34,275 nt of DNA from Mesostigma viride (Eukaryota > Streptophyta > Mesostigmatophyceae > Mesostigmatales > Mesostigmataceae), in the NCBI GenBank assembly GCA_009746045.1, contig RPFO01002079.1:95001-129275 (forward strand). The letters run 5' to 3'. How positions within the stretch are numbered: the first letter of the stretch is position 1; each line of letters opens with the position of its first letter. A program made the translations under genes and the position numbers. Below, one piece after another: positions 18,952-31,789 of the stretch. Below the pieces are notes generated by a model. It was not told the origin of the DNA, made no database searches, and worked only from the letters and a program-made list of their open reading frames with translations.

Positions 18952-19522
18952 GCTGCGCATTCCCCATCCCAATTTTCTAGCCTACGTTGCCTGCCATCGC
19001 CAGCCAGCACAAGGAAAATTGCTCGCGCAGCACGTCACTTTGTTTTTCGCCCCGAGCATGCCGCACGCTTTGCCAATAATTCCCAGTTCCCACTGCCCAG
19101 CAAGACTTTTTTCCATGCGATTATACCATGCGATATAGTTTAGAGATATTTCGGTGGAAGATACTTGGAAATTTCGTTACGTTCGTATTTCCATTGAAAA
19201 TGTGCCAAATTTCGGCCTGAACTATTTCACCCCACCCTGACTGAACGCCTGTTAGGCTCTGAACCTTCCAACCGTCCTGCAAATTTGATCCATCCGTTCA
19301 GAAAATCGCATTCCATTGACGTTGTGGCCCTAAATTCGAGCGCGTTATTCGAAACGGCGTGCACCGGTTGGTCCCCGCCCAAAGTGGTGCAACGGGTAGC
19401 CGCGAAAAGTTTTAGTACAGATATCGGTTCGCCAGTAGCTTGTTTGACGCTTAAAAAAGTCAACGCGCCGTAATTCCTGAGGCCGCGCGGATTGGCGAGA
19501 CGCCCCACCTGCCCGCAAAAGT

Positions 19523-19536
19523 CTGAACATGTTCAG
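19523..19536. repeat. CTGAACATGTTCAG palindrome, recurrent in array units
   Basis: A perfect 14-bp palindrome, repeated at 23982-23995 and 28448-28461. With one change (CTGAACACGTTCAG) it is at 28913-28926, 33017-33030 and 33735-33748, and as CTGAACACATTCAG at 29644-29657. Further GTTCAGTCTGAAC dyads lie in the second family (about 29040-29085, 33140-33170, 33865-33905). A protein-binding or replication function is possible but not shown. Confidence 0.75.
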
Positions 19537-20086
19537 TTTTTCAGACCCGTTCAGGAAAACACGACACTCGATCTCTAAGGTTTGGGGAATTTCTTTGTAC
19601 TACGCGATTGGCCATCTCGCAACGGTCTTGGACGTCGTCCGCTCCCGCGCTAGGGGGCGCGGGGGACGGCCCCACCTTCGGCCTACGGCCGCGGCCAAAG
19701 TTTTCGGGCTTCATAAATCGTAGTTACTAGTAGGGGACAAGAAAAAAGTGGGGGAGGGGGGCTATCGCCCCCCCTCCCCGACTTGAGAGGACGTGACTCG
19801 CCGCTAGCGGCCCAGAGGCCGATAGTCGACCTTCTGGGCGCCAACCGCACCGGCCCGCGCGACGCGCCAAGACCCTTCCACGGAGGACGCGCGAGCGGAC
19901 GATTCCGACCGGGACGAACCGCCGCCGTGCGCCACGCGCAACGGACCCTTCCCCGTGAACACCGTGGAAGCTCTCCGAGCGTGAGATACTTGGAAATTTC
20001 GTCACGTTCGTATCGAAAATGAAATTTCTGACCGGCAAATTTTCAGCTCGGACTTGACCACAATGAATTTCAGCATACCATTCGAT

Positions 20087-20475
20087 TGAATTGAATTGAA
20101 TTGAATTGTAACATAACTCCGTTGGGAGTATATGTAGCACATAGCCCAGAGAAGGGGCATATGGCCTATCATACATTCTAGGCTACTTCATGCAAGGGTG
20201 GGAATGTAAGCTACCCCTGCTCTAGGTGCACCAGGGCACCTGCACCCTCATGGTCTATCACGCTATGCCCAGGTAAGGGGGGAGCATGCCTGTGAGGGAG
20301 GAAGATCATCATGGCTATACAAGAGCTAGGACATGGCTTCTCGACAGAGAGCATCTCTCTGCATGGCATAGCATGGCTCAATTCTTAATGCAACATCCAT
20401 GGGGGTCCCGTTATAGGCAGGGCTTGGCTAAATTCTGTAGACAACATCCATGATGTAGACAACATACCATTCGAT
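20087..20475. repeat. 389-bp segment present in units B and C, absent from A
   Basis: It is bounded by a direct repeat CATACCATTCGAT (20074-20086 and 20463-20475) and starts with (TTGAA)n. Unit A has the single CATACCATTCGAT at this point, so either the segment was inserted or A lost it between the short direct repeats. The copy in C is 24548-24936 by the same landmarks. It contains no open frame of interest. Confidence 0.85.
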
Positions 20476-21160
20476 ACAACAATGATATTTCGGCGTCGGA
20501 TACTTGGAAATTTCGTTACGTTCGTATCGCCAGTGAAATTCTAACAAATTTTATCCTGAACTATTTCGCATCATAACATGACTCCGTTGGGAGATCATCA
20601 TGTAGCACTGGCTAACATATTCCCTTGCTGGATGGATGGAGGTAGGTGAAGAATTAAACCTTTTTGAATGACCTTATTTGTCTAATTGTAATTGCCTAGC
20701 ACAGTCTACCTAGAGGAGGGCCCTGATTGGCACAATTGTGGCCATGTACGTAATTATGCTACATGTCGTACATGATCTCCCCACTAGTCATGTTATAATT
20801 TAATTTCATTTTAATGCTAGCATGCCTTGTTGCATGCCCTCAAAGCTAAAATTGTTTATCACATGCAGAGAGAGCCCGCACAATGAATTTCAGCGTACCA
20901 TTCATTAATTAATTATACCATGCGATATACTTTACAGATATTTCGCTGTCAAATACTTCGAAATTTGGGTACTGCTTTTTGCAAGCCAGCCATAAGGACC
21001 AAACACTCCCATGCAAACTCCCATTTTCATCATTAATTAATATTCATTGAGTGGCAATCCTTTCATTCCTTTGTTCACACATGCACCATCCGTCATTCCC
21101 ATTATTAAATTGAAAAAATTAAAACATAGCATGACTCCGTGGTGCCCACTATGACTTCAT

Positions 21161-22495
21161 GGGGGGGGCTGGCATGCTTGCGTGGGTGTGGGGGCCTCGC
21201 ATGCGTGCGTGGGTGTGGGGGGGGCTCGCATGCGTGCGTGGGTGTGGGGGGGAGTGGCATGCATGCGTGGGTGTGGTGGGGGGCTGCCATGCATGCGTGG
21301 GGTTAGGAGGGGCTGGCACGCGTGTGTGGGTTCGTGGGGTGGCTGCCATGCGTGCGTGGGTGTGTGGGGTGGCTGGCATGCGTACGTGGGTGTGGGGGGT
21401 GGCTGGCATGCATAAGTGGGTTTGTAATGGGCTGGCATGCGTGCGTGGGTTGGTGGGGTGGCTGGCATGCATGCGTGCATGTGGGGGGTCGCTGGCATGC
21501 ATGCGTGGGTTTGTGGGGTAGCTGGCATGCAGGCGTGGGTGTGGGAGGGGCTGGCATGCATGCGTGGGTGTGGGGGGTGGCTGGCATGCATGCCTGCATG
21601 TGGGGTGGGGCTGGCATGCGTGCGTGGGTGTGGGGGGGGCTCGCATGCGTGCGTGGGTGTGGGGGGGGCTCGCATGCGTGCGTGGGTGTGGGGGGGAGTG
21701 GCATGCATGCGTGGGTGTGGTGGGGGGCTGCCATGCATGCATGGGGTTAGGGGGGGCTGGCACGCGTGTGTGGGTTGGTAGGGTGGCTGCCATGCGTGCG
21801 TGGGTGTGTGGGGTGGCTGGCATGCGTACGTGGGTGTGGGGGGTGGCTGGCATGCATAAGTGGGTTTGTGATGGGCTGGCATGCGTGCGTGGGTTGGTGG
21901 GGTGGCTGGCATGCATGCGTGCATGTGGGGGGTCGCTGGCATGCATGCGTGGGTTTGTGGGGTAGCTGGCATGCGGGCGTGGGTGTGGGAGGGGCTGGCA
22001 TGCATGCGTGGGTGTGGGGGGTGGCTGGCATGCATGCCTGCATGTGGGGTAGGGCTGGCATGCGTGCGTGGGTGTGGGGGGGGGCTGCCATGCGTGTGTC
22101 GGGGGGCTGGCATGCGTGGGTGGTTGGCAGGGGGAGTGGCATGCATGCGTGGGTGTGGTGGGGAGCTGCCATGCATGCGTGGTTTTAAGGGGGGGCTGGC
22201 ACGCGTGCGTGGGTTCGTGGGGTGGCTGCCATGCGTGCGTGGGGGTGGGGGGTGGCTGGCATGCGTAAGTGGCTGTGGGGGTTGCTGGAATGCATAAGTG
22301 GGTTGTGGGGTGGCTGGCATGCGTGCGTGGGTGTGGGGGTGGCTGGCATGCGTGCGTGGATTGGTGGGGTGGCTGGCATGCATGCGGGCATGTGGGGGGT
22401 GGCTGGAATCCATGCGTGGGTTTGTGGGGTATAGCTAACATGTGTGCGTGGGTGTGGGAGGGGCTGGCATGCATGCGTTGGTTGACATGCCATGG
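21161..22495 (+). repeat. ~30-bp G-rich minisatellite in unit B
   Basis: Same family and variant order as in unit A over most of its length, with an internal higher-order repeat. The block from GGCTGGCACGCGTGTGTGGG (21311) recurs at 21755 with its following variants. No gene. Confidence 0.96.
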
Positions 22496-22937
22496 ATGAA
22501 AAATGCCAAGAAGAGTATATGGCCCCGCTGCCATCACCTGGTTGATCAACCAAGGGGATAGCCTGCACAGTGAGACACAAACACAGCAGACCCAGCAAAG
22601 CAAAATTCAGGTTGTTAGCGAGTGGAGATTACTTTTGACATGCTTGATGAAGAAATATATAACACACCTTCTATTGTCACACCTTCTATAAACAAATGGT
22701 TGATTGATCACCTTATACACCACGTAAACATGCTACCAGACGCGCTCTTCAGTCCAGTCAAAATCCACGTGCGAAGCAAGTCAGCTTACGCAGAAAGCAC
22801 CATGAATGTCAGCCAGTACAGCAGTAAATGACGCCCCAAACCCGTGACCAGGCAAGCATCCAGAGGGGCTTTCACCGCCCAGTATATTCCAGAAAAAAGC
22901 ATCACAGATCCTTGGGCAACGGACGTTCACACAGGAC

Positions 22938-23318
22938 ATGCGAAGGACCATGAAGATGGCGTCCTGCACGGCTAAGAAAATAAAACGCAGACCCTTGCTA
23001 CGCTATGTCTTTGCTGCGACTAGGTGGATTCGGCGAAATGGAAAGAACGCAACCATGAAAATGCATCAGAAAGAGAGCAGGTACTACCCCGGTCATCGAA
23101 ACAAACGCCTCACCATCGGCATCGCCGGTTACGTCCCGTGGCAAAAAATCCAGCGTTCTTTCCAATATGATGTGGCGACAGCAGAAGCTCGTTGGCCACA
23201 CCCCAAGCCTTCCACGAACAGCAAACTGATTTCACTAGGCACCCAATACGTAAAGCAGTTAAGCATGATACTACAATACCCAAATCTACAACGACATTCC
23301 ATTTCCAGGTCGCCATAG
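22938..23318 (+). CDS. Small hypothetical ORF conserved in array units, 126 aa
   Basis: An ATG-initiated frame of basic composition (about one Lys/Arg per four residues), with LLRYVFAATRWIRRNGKN near residues 20-37. An element of the other family has LLVRYVHAATKKIRLEKGK at the matching place (32121-32258). This suggests either a shared protein-coding ancestry or simply homologous DNA. No known domain. It is antisense to the proposed Helitron direction. No promoter or introns identified. It could be a captured gene fragment. Confidence 0.3.
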   Translation: MRRTMKMASCTAKKIKRRPLLRYVFAATRWIRRNGKNATMKMHQKESRYYPGHRNKRLTIGIAGYVPWQKIQRSFQYDVATAEARWPHPKPSTNSKLISLGTQYVKQLSMILQYPNLQRHSISRSP

Positions 23319-25621
23319 CGACACGGACCTCTCCCACGCAGGTATAATCACTCCGTTGACGCACCTCCAGCTCATAAAATTTCGCACTTGCTCTTCAAAC
23401 ATAAAATTTTGACGTATAAAACCATGGCTGCGCATTCCCCATCCCAATTTTCTAGCCTACGTTGCCTGCCATCGCCAGCCAGCACAAGGAAAATTGCTCG
23501 CGCAGCACGTCACTTTGTTTTTCGCCCCGAGCATGCCGCACGCTTTGCCAATAATTCCCAGTTCTGTGTCATTTCTCACGTATTCTAGTTATTTAGTTCT
23601 TTAGTTAGTTATTAAGTTAGTTATTTAGTTAGTAATTTACTTACTTACTTAGTCTCGTCTGATTCTATTTCCCCTATTCAGGTGTGAACGTTTCCGTTCA
23701 TCACATCTTTAAACGCTTCATGAACGTTTTCGTTCGTAACGGTAAATTCCGTCTCGTTTGATTCTATTTCCCCTGTTCAGGCGCGAACGTTTCCGTTCAG
23801 CACGTAACTGTCATTTCGTCTCGCTTGCTTATCAAATTTGACATCCCACGTCCTGTGCCCCGAAAAGTTTTAGTACAGATATCGGTTCGCCAGTAGCTTG
23901 TTTGACGCTTAAAATAGTCAACGCGCCGTAATGTCCTGAGGCCGCGCGGATTGGCGAGACGCCCCACCTGCCCGCGAAACCCTGAACATGTTCAGCGTTT
24001 CAGACCCCGTTCAGGAAAACACGACACTCGATCTCCAAGGTTTGGGGATTTTCTTTGTACTACGCGATTGGCCATCTCGCTACGGTCCTGTACGTCGTCC
24101 GCTCCCGCGCTAGGGGGCGCGGGGGACGGCCCCACCTTCGGCCTACGGCCGCGGCCAAAGTTTTCGGGCGTCATAAATCGTAGTTACTAGTAGGGGACAA
24201 GAAAAAAGTGGGGGAGGGGGGGCTATCGCCCCCCCTCCCCGACTTGAGAGGACGTGACTCGCCGCTAGCGGCCCAGAGGCCGATAGTCGACCTTCTGGGC
24301 GCCAACCGCACCGGCCCGCGCGACGCGCCAAGACCCTTCCACGGAGGACGCGCGAGCGGACGATTCCGACCGGGACGAACCGCCGCCGTGCGCCACGCGC
24401 AACGGACCCTTCCCCGTGAACACCGTGGAAGCTCTCCGAGCGTGAGATACTTGGAAATTTCGTCACGTTCGTATCGAAAATGAAATTTCTGACCGGCAAA
24501 TTTTCAGCTCGGACTTGACCACAATGAATTTCAGCATACCATTCGATTGAATTGAATTGAATTGAATTGTAACATAACTCCGTTGGGAGTATATGTAGCA
24601 CATAGCCCAGAGAAGGGGCATATGGCCTATCATACATTCTAGGCTACTTCATGCAAGGGTGGGAATGTAAGCTACCCCTGCTCTAGGTGCACCAGGGCAC
24701 CTGCACCCTCATGGTCTATCACGCTATGCCCAGGTAAGGGGGGAGCATGCCTGTGAGGGAGGAAGATCATCATGGCTATACAAGAGCTAGGACATGGCTT
24801 CTCGACAGAGAGCATCTCTCTGCATGGCATAGCATGGCTCAATTCTTAATGCAACATCCATGGGGGTCCCGTTATAGGCAGGGCTTGGCTAAATTCTGTA
24901 GACAACATCCATGATGTAGACAACATACCATTCGATACAACAATGATATTTCGGCGTCGGATACTTGGAAATTTCGTTACGTTCGTATCGCCAGTGAAAT
25001 TCTAACAAATTTTATCCTGAACTATTTCGCATCATAACATGACTCCGTTGGGAGATCATCATGTAGCACTGGCTAACATATTCCCTTGCTGGATGGATGG
25101 AGGTAGGTGAAGAATTAAACCTTTTTGAATGACCTTATTTGTCTAATTGTAATTGCCTAGCACAGTCTACCTAGAGGAGGGCCCTGATTGGCACAATTGT
25201 GGCCATGTACGTAATTATGCTACATGTCGTACATGATCTCCCCACTAGTCATGTTATAATTTAATTTCATTTTAATGCTAGCATGCCTTGTTGCATGCCC
25301 TCAAAGCTAAAATTGTTTATCACATGCAGAGAGAGCCCGCACAATGAATTTCAGCGTACCATTCATTAATTAATTATACCATGCGATATACTTTACAGAT
25401 ATTTCGCTGTCAAATACTTCGAAATTTGGGTACTGCTTTTTGCAAGCCAGCCATAAGGACCAAACACTCCCATGCAAACTCCCATTTTCATCATTAATTA
25501 ATATTCATTGAGTGGCAATCCTTTCATTCCTTTGTTCACACATGCACCATCCGTCATTCCCATTATTAAATTGAAAAAATTAAAACATAGCATGACTCCG
25601 TGGTGCCCACTATGACTTCAT

Positions 25622-26960
25622 GGGGGGGGCTGGCATGCTTGCGTGGGTGTGGGGGGGCCTCGCATGCGTGCGTGGGTGTGGGGGGGGGCTCGCATGCGTG
25701 CGTGGGTGTGGGGGGGAGTGGCATGCATGCGTGGGTGTGGTGGGGGGCTGCCATGCATGCGTGGGGTTAGGAGGGGCTGGCACGCGTGTGTGGGTTCGTG
25801 GGGTGGCTGCCATGCGTGCGTGGGTGTGTGGGGTGGCTGGCATGCGTACGTGGGTGTGGGGGGTGGCTGGCATGCATAAGTGGGTTTGTAATGGGCTGGC
25901 ATGCGTGCGTGGGTTGGTGGGGTGGCTGGCATGCATGCGTGCATGTGGGGGGTCGCTGGCATGCATGCGTGGGTTTGTGGGGTAGCTGGCATGCAGGCGT
26001 GGGTGTGGGAGGGGCTGGCATGCATGCGTGGGTGTGGGGGGTGGCTGGCATGCATGCCTGCATGTGGGGTGGGGCTGGCATGCGTGCGTGGGTGTGGGGG
26101 GGGCTCGCATGCGTGCGTGGGTGTGGGGGGGGCTCGCATGCGTGCGTGGGTGTGGGGGGGAGTGGCATGCATGCGTGGGTGTGGTGGGGGCTGCCATGCA
26201 TGCATGGGGTTAGGGGGGGGCTGGCACGCGTGTGTGGGTTGGTAGGGTGGCTGCCATGCGTGCGTGGGTGTGTGGGGTGGCTGGCATGCGTACGTGGGTG
26301 TGGGGGGTGGCTGGCATGCATAAGTGGGTTTGTGATGGGCTGGCATGCGTGCGTGGGTTGGTGGGGTGGCTGGCATGCATGCGTGCATGTGGGGGGTCGC
26401 TGGCATGCATGCGTGGGTTTGTGGGGTAGCTGGCATGCGGGCGTGGGTGTGGGAGGGGCTGGCATGCATGCGTGGGTGTGGGGGGTGGCTGGCATGCATG
26501 CCTGCATGTGGGGTAGGGCTGGCATGCGTGCGTGGGTGTGGGGGGGGCTGCCATGCGTGTGTCGGGGGGCTGGCATGCGTGGGTGGTTGGCAGGGGGAGT
26601 GGCATGCATGCGTGGGTGTGGTGGGGAGCTGCCATGCATGCGTGGTTTTAAGGGGGGGCTGGCACGCGTGCGTGGGTTCGTGGGGTGGCTGCCATGCGTG
26701 CGTGGGGGTGGGGGGTGGCTGGCATGCGTAAGTGGCTGTGGGGGTTGCTGGAATGCATAAGTGGGTTGTGGGGTGGCTGGCATGCGTGCGTGGGTGTGGG
26801 GGTGGCTGGCATGCGTGCGTGGATTGGTGGGGTGGCTGGCATGCATGCGGGCATGTGGGGGGTGGCTGGAATCCATGCGTGGGTTTGTGGGGTATAGCTA
26901 ACATGTGTGCGTGGGTGTGGGAGGGGCTGGCATGCATGCGTTGGTTGACATGCCATGGAT
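25622..26960 (+). repeat. ~30-bp G-rich minisatellite in unit C
   Basis: Copy of the unit B array with small differences in G-run length and a few unit variants. Confidence 0.96.
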
Positions 26961-27400
26961 GAAAAATGCCAAGAAGAGTATATGGCCCCGCTGCCATCAC
27001 CTGGTTGATCAACCAAGGGGATAGCCTGCACAGTGAGACACAAACACAGCAGACCCAGCAAAGCAAAATTCAGGTTGTTAGCGAGTGGAGATTACTTTTG
27101 ACATGCTTGATGAAGAAATATATAACACACCTTCTATTGTCACACCTTCTATAAACAAATGGTTGATTGATCACCTTATACACCACGTAAACATGCTACC
27201 AGACGCGCTCTTCAGTCCAGTCAAAATCCACGTGCGAAGCAAGTCAGCTTACGCAGAAAGCACCATGAATGTCAGCCAGTACAGCAGTAAATGACGCCCC
27301 AAACCCGTGACCAGGCAAGCATCCAGAGGGGCTTTCACCGCCCAGTATATTCCAGAAAAAAGCATCACAGATCCTTGGGCAACGGACGTTCACACAGGAC

Positions 27401-27781
27401 ATGCGAAGGACCATGAAGATGGCGTCCTGCACGGCTAAGAAAATAAAACGCAGACCCTTGCTACGCTATGTCTTTGCTGCGACTAGGTGGATTCGGCGAA
27501 ATGGAAAGAACGCAACCATGAAAATGCATCAGAAAGAGAGCAGGTACTACCCCGGTCATCGAAACAAACGCCTCACCATCGGCATCGCCGGTTACGTCCC
27601 GTGGCAAAAAATCCAGCGTTCTTTCCAATATGATGTGGCGACAGCAGAAGCTCGTTGGCCACACCCCAAGCCTTCCACGAACAGCAAACTGATTTCACTA
27701 GGCACCCAATACGTAAAGCAGTTAAGCATGATACTACAATACCCAAATCTACAACGACATTCCATTTCCAGGTCGCCATAG
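27401..27781 (+). CDS. Small hypothetical ORF conserved in array units, 126 aa (unit C copy)
   Basis: Identical in translation to the unit B frame at 22938-23318. Identity here reflects recent unit duplication, so it is not evidence of selection by itself. Confidence 0.3.
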   Translation: MRRTMKMASCTAKKIKRRPLLRYVFAATRWIRRNGKNATMKMHQKESRYYPGHRNKRLTIGIAGYVPWQKIQRSFQYDVATAEARWPHPKPSTNSKLISLGTQYVKQLSMILQYPNLQRHSISRSP

Positions 27782-28664
27782 CGACACGGACCTCTCCCAC
27801 GCAGGTATAATCACTCCGTTGACGCACCTCCAGCTCATAAAATTTCGCACTTGCTCTTCAAACATAAAATTTTGACGTATAAAACCATGGCTGCGCATTC
27901 CCCATCCCAATTTTCTAGCCTACGTTGCCTGCCATCGCCAGCCAGCACAAGGAAAATTGCTCGCGCAGCACGTCACTTTGTTTTTCGCCCCGAGCATGCC
28001 GCACGCTTTGCCAATAATTCCCAGTTCTGTGTCATTTCTCACGTATTCTAGTTATTTAGTTCTTTAGTTAGTTATTAAAGTTAGTTATTTAGTTAGTAAT
28101 TTACTTACTTACTTAGTCTCGTCTGATTCTATTTCCCCTGTTCAGGTGTGAACGTTTCCGTTCATCACATCTTTAAACGCTTCATGAACGTTTTCGTTCG
28201 TAACGAAGCATTCCGTCTCGTTTGATTCTATTTTCCCTGTTCAGGCGCGAACGTTTCCGTTCAGCACGTAACTGTCTTTCGTCTCGCTTGCTTATCAAAT
28301 TTGACATCCCACGTCCTGTGCCCCGAAAAGTTTTAGTACAGATATCGGTTCGCCAGTAGCTTGTTTGACGCTGCTTAAAATAGTCAACGCGCCGTAATGT
28401 CCTGAGGCCGCGCGGATTGGCGAGACGCCCCACCTGCCCGCGAAACCCTGAACATGTTCAGCGTTTCAGACCCCGTTCAGGAAAACACGACACTCGATCT
28501 CCAAGGTTTGGGGATTTTCTTTGTACTACGCGATTGGCCATCTCGCTACGGTCCTGTACGTCGTCCGCTCCCGCGCTAGGGGGCGCGGGGGAACGGCCCC
28601 ACCTTCGGCCTACGGCCGCGGCCAAAGTTTTCGGGCTTCATAAATCGTAGTTACTAGTAGGGGA

Positions 28665-29396
28665 CAAGGTTGGGGGCCCCTGCGGGGCCCAGACTTTTTG
28701 GCGCCTGAGCGGGCGATTGGCGCGTACACCCGCGGGATGCGTCCTCGGGAACGCCGGCGCCACGCGGGGTGCGCAGTGCGAAGGGGCAGTGGCCGAGGGC
28801 GCCGAGGCGGGGGGCCAGCGGGAGCCCAAAAATTTCGGTTCCGTACGGCCGTTTTTGGGGCTGAGCCCCCTGCTTTTCACAGTTTCTAGCCGTTTTTTGC
28901 CACGCTCCCCGTCTGAACACGTTCAGTTGTGTCATCCCGCTAAAATTGGCACGAAAATTGCGTGGGAAGTAGGCCGAACCGAAAATTTAACCGACAAACC
29001 GTTCAAAATAGGGTTCGAACTAAATTTTCCGCACACTTCTCGTTCAGTCTGAACAGTCGAATTTCCCGTTCAGTCTGAACCCTTAGTATTTCTAGTATTT
29101 TGTTTGGAGAGAGATCCTTCGTGTATAAACTCTTCCTCCCAGCCGTATATGCCCCCCGGCATTTCTTGCGCATTTTGCTGAATTCAGCTTCTGTTCAGAA
29201 TAGGTAAGACTCGATCTTAGGAGGGTGTGACGGCGTTCAGACTAGCGGTTACGGGCCGTTACTCGCGGCTCCGCAGGATTTCAGGATTTGCCCTCGTTCG
29301 TGGGGGTGCGATCAGGCCGTACGGTACGGCGCCCGCGGCGATGTCAGGATGTTCGGGTTTCTCCCTTGCGCAACACGATCGTAGTTAAGTAGTTGA
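28665..29396 (-). mobile_element. Array unit D: Helitron-like element, family 2 (732 bp)
   Basis: The minus strand starts TCAACTACTTAACTACGATC and ends with hairpin GGGCCCC-GCA-GGGGCCC, CCAAC, CTTG. It shares only its tips with family 1 (CTACT...TAACTACGAT). The body carries TTCAG/CTGAA dyads and is CpG-rich near both ends. It looks like a minimal non-autonomous element. Open frames on both strands here are short and mutually overlapping; not genes. Confidence 0.6.
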
Positions 29397-29689
29397 CAAG
29401 TTGGGGGCCCCTTCGGGGCCCGGACTTTTTGGCCCTGAGCGGGCGATTGGCGCGTACACCCGCGGGGTGCGTCCTCGGGAACGCCGGCGCCACGCGGGGC
29501 GCGCTGCGCGAAGGGGCAGTGGCCGAAGGCGCCGAGGCGGGGGGGCCAGCGGGAGCCATAAAATTTCGGCTTCGTGCGGCCCGTCCGCAGGCGGAGCCCC
29601 CTGCTTTTCCCAGCTTCGAGCCGTTTCCTGGCACGCGCCCCATCTGAACACATTCAGGCAAGTCATCTCGCTAAAGGTCCACTGGGACG

Positions 29690-30570
29690 AAATAATTACG
29701 TACATGCAAAGTCGAGGCTATGGCGGTGCAGAAAACTGATTGGTGTAGGAGCATCGATGCATGGATTCGTTCCAAATATTGTAGGCATTTTTTATGAGTT
29801 ATGGCTGGGACGAGTAGGTCATCCAGCAACATCTGGGTGTAGTTCGTGGCATGTTTCCCTACCCTTTTGGGAATGCCCTTGGGGCCAGGCCAGGTCACAA
29901 TATGACGCCCTGGCCGGCCAAGCCGCTGGGGGCCTGCCAGACCAAAGTCCCTATATGAGTGTGCTTTGGTCCCAGTATGGACACTAAACTGTTTTAGGTT
30001 AGTTTGTGGACATTACCATGCAAGGTGCAACTGGCTCCTATTGTTAGGCGCGAGTTGGACACGATTTGAGGGCTAAAAGCTAAAATTGTTTGCTGACACA
30101 GCTAGCCCGCAACACACGTAGCATAGGTGTCACACTTCATGTAGTGTTCAAGTTGGGGCATGATACAGACAATGTTTGTTCCAACTCTGATTTATTATAA
30201 TGAGTTGTCTTGAGCACTTCATAATGAGATTAGCACAGCTCATTTTAAGACACACCACCGCATCTTTATCAAACAATCCCATCCAATTCCCAACTTCACC
30301 ATGGAATGGCCATCAAATGTTAGCATGTGCACGATCGCTCATGCCCACTTCAAAATCATCTTAAGAAAGACAGTTTTTGTATTCGCTAACTTCTTTATAA
30401 CCACCACCAGTATGATGCAACCACAGGCCCTCACTGTGACCACTGTGACCACGGGAAGGGCACGCCATCACATGCAGCCATAAATGTATCTAACGAAGCA
30501 AGGCCAGCTGGTATCCAGGCGGCATGTTGCCACCACACACGTCTCGGTTACGGCGCCGTCACCCATCTTC
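29690..30570. other. Unit E interior, no gene
   Basis: AT-balanced, non-repetitive sequence without counterpart elsewhere in the window. Frames at 29574-29987 and 30301-30483 show no domain. Confidence 0.4.
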
Positions 30571-30580
30571 ATGTCCCTGC

Positions 30581-31690
<1,110 letters not shown>

Positions 31691-31789
31691 CATGCCACAT
31701 ACCCCACGCCCCAAGCCTCGTGCCCCATGTCCCCTGCCAGCCTGCCTGCCTACACAAGCAAAGCAAACAAACATGGCCCCGCTGGCACA

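Larger units (their letters stand above)
15645..19737 (-). mobile_element. Array unit A: Helitron-like element, family 1 (4,093 bp)
   Basis: On the minus strand it starts TCCCCTACTAGTAACTACGA. It ends with a GC hairpin, then CACTTTTTTCTTG, followed by T of the AT-rich flank. Rolling-circle Helitrons begin TC (often TCTCTACTA), end in a hairpin about 10 nt before CTRR, and insert between A and T. Everything fits except T at the third position of CTRR. No Rep/helicase is encoded. The unit holds a ~30-bp minisatellite (16680-18005) and a ~1-kb module (18050-19080). Unlike B and C it lacks the 389-bp segment, and it has a different 320-bp block at 19088-19407. The repeat unit is certain; Helitron identity is inference. 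Confidence 0.6.
19738..24197 (-). mobile_element. Array unit B: Helitron-like element, family 1 (4,460 bp)
   Basis: Same termini as unit A, joined head-to-tail with no spacer: CAAG of this unit follows the A of ...TAGTAGGGGA of the previous one. Nearly identical to unit C over its whole length, with differences mostly in G-run lengths, so the duplication is recent. It contains the 389-bp segment (20087-20475), the ~30-bp minisatellite, the small ORF at 22938 and a GTTAGTTATTTAG-type simple region (23586-23655). No autonomous transposition gene. Confidence 0.6.
24198..28664 (-). mobile_element. Array unit C: Helitron-like element, family 1 (4,467 bp)
   Basis: Almost identical to unit B. It keeps the 389-bp segment, the minisatellite (25622-26960), the small ORF (27401) and the CTGAACATGTTCAG palindrome (28448). 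Its minus-strand 5' end (TCCCCTACTAGTAACTACGA) abuts the hairpin end of a unit from the other family (D), with one extra base in the CAAGGTTGGGG junction. Confidence 0.6.
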
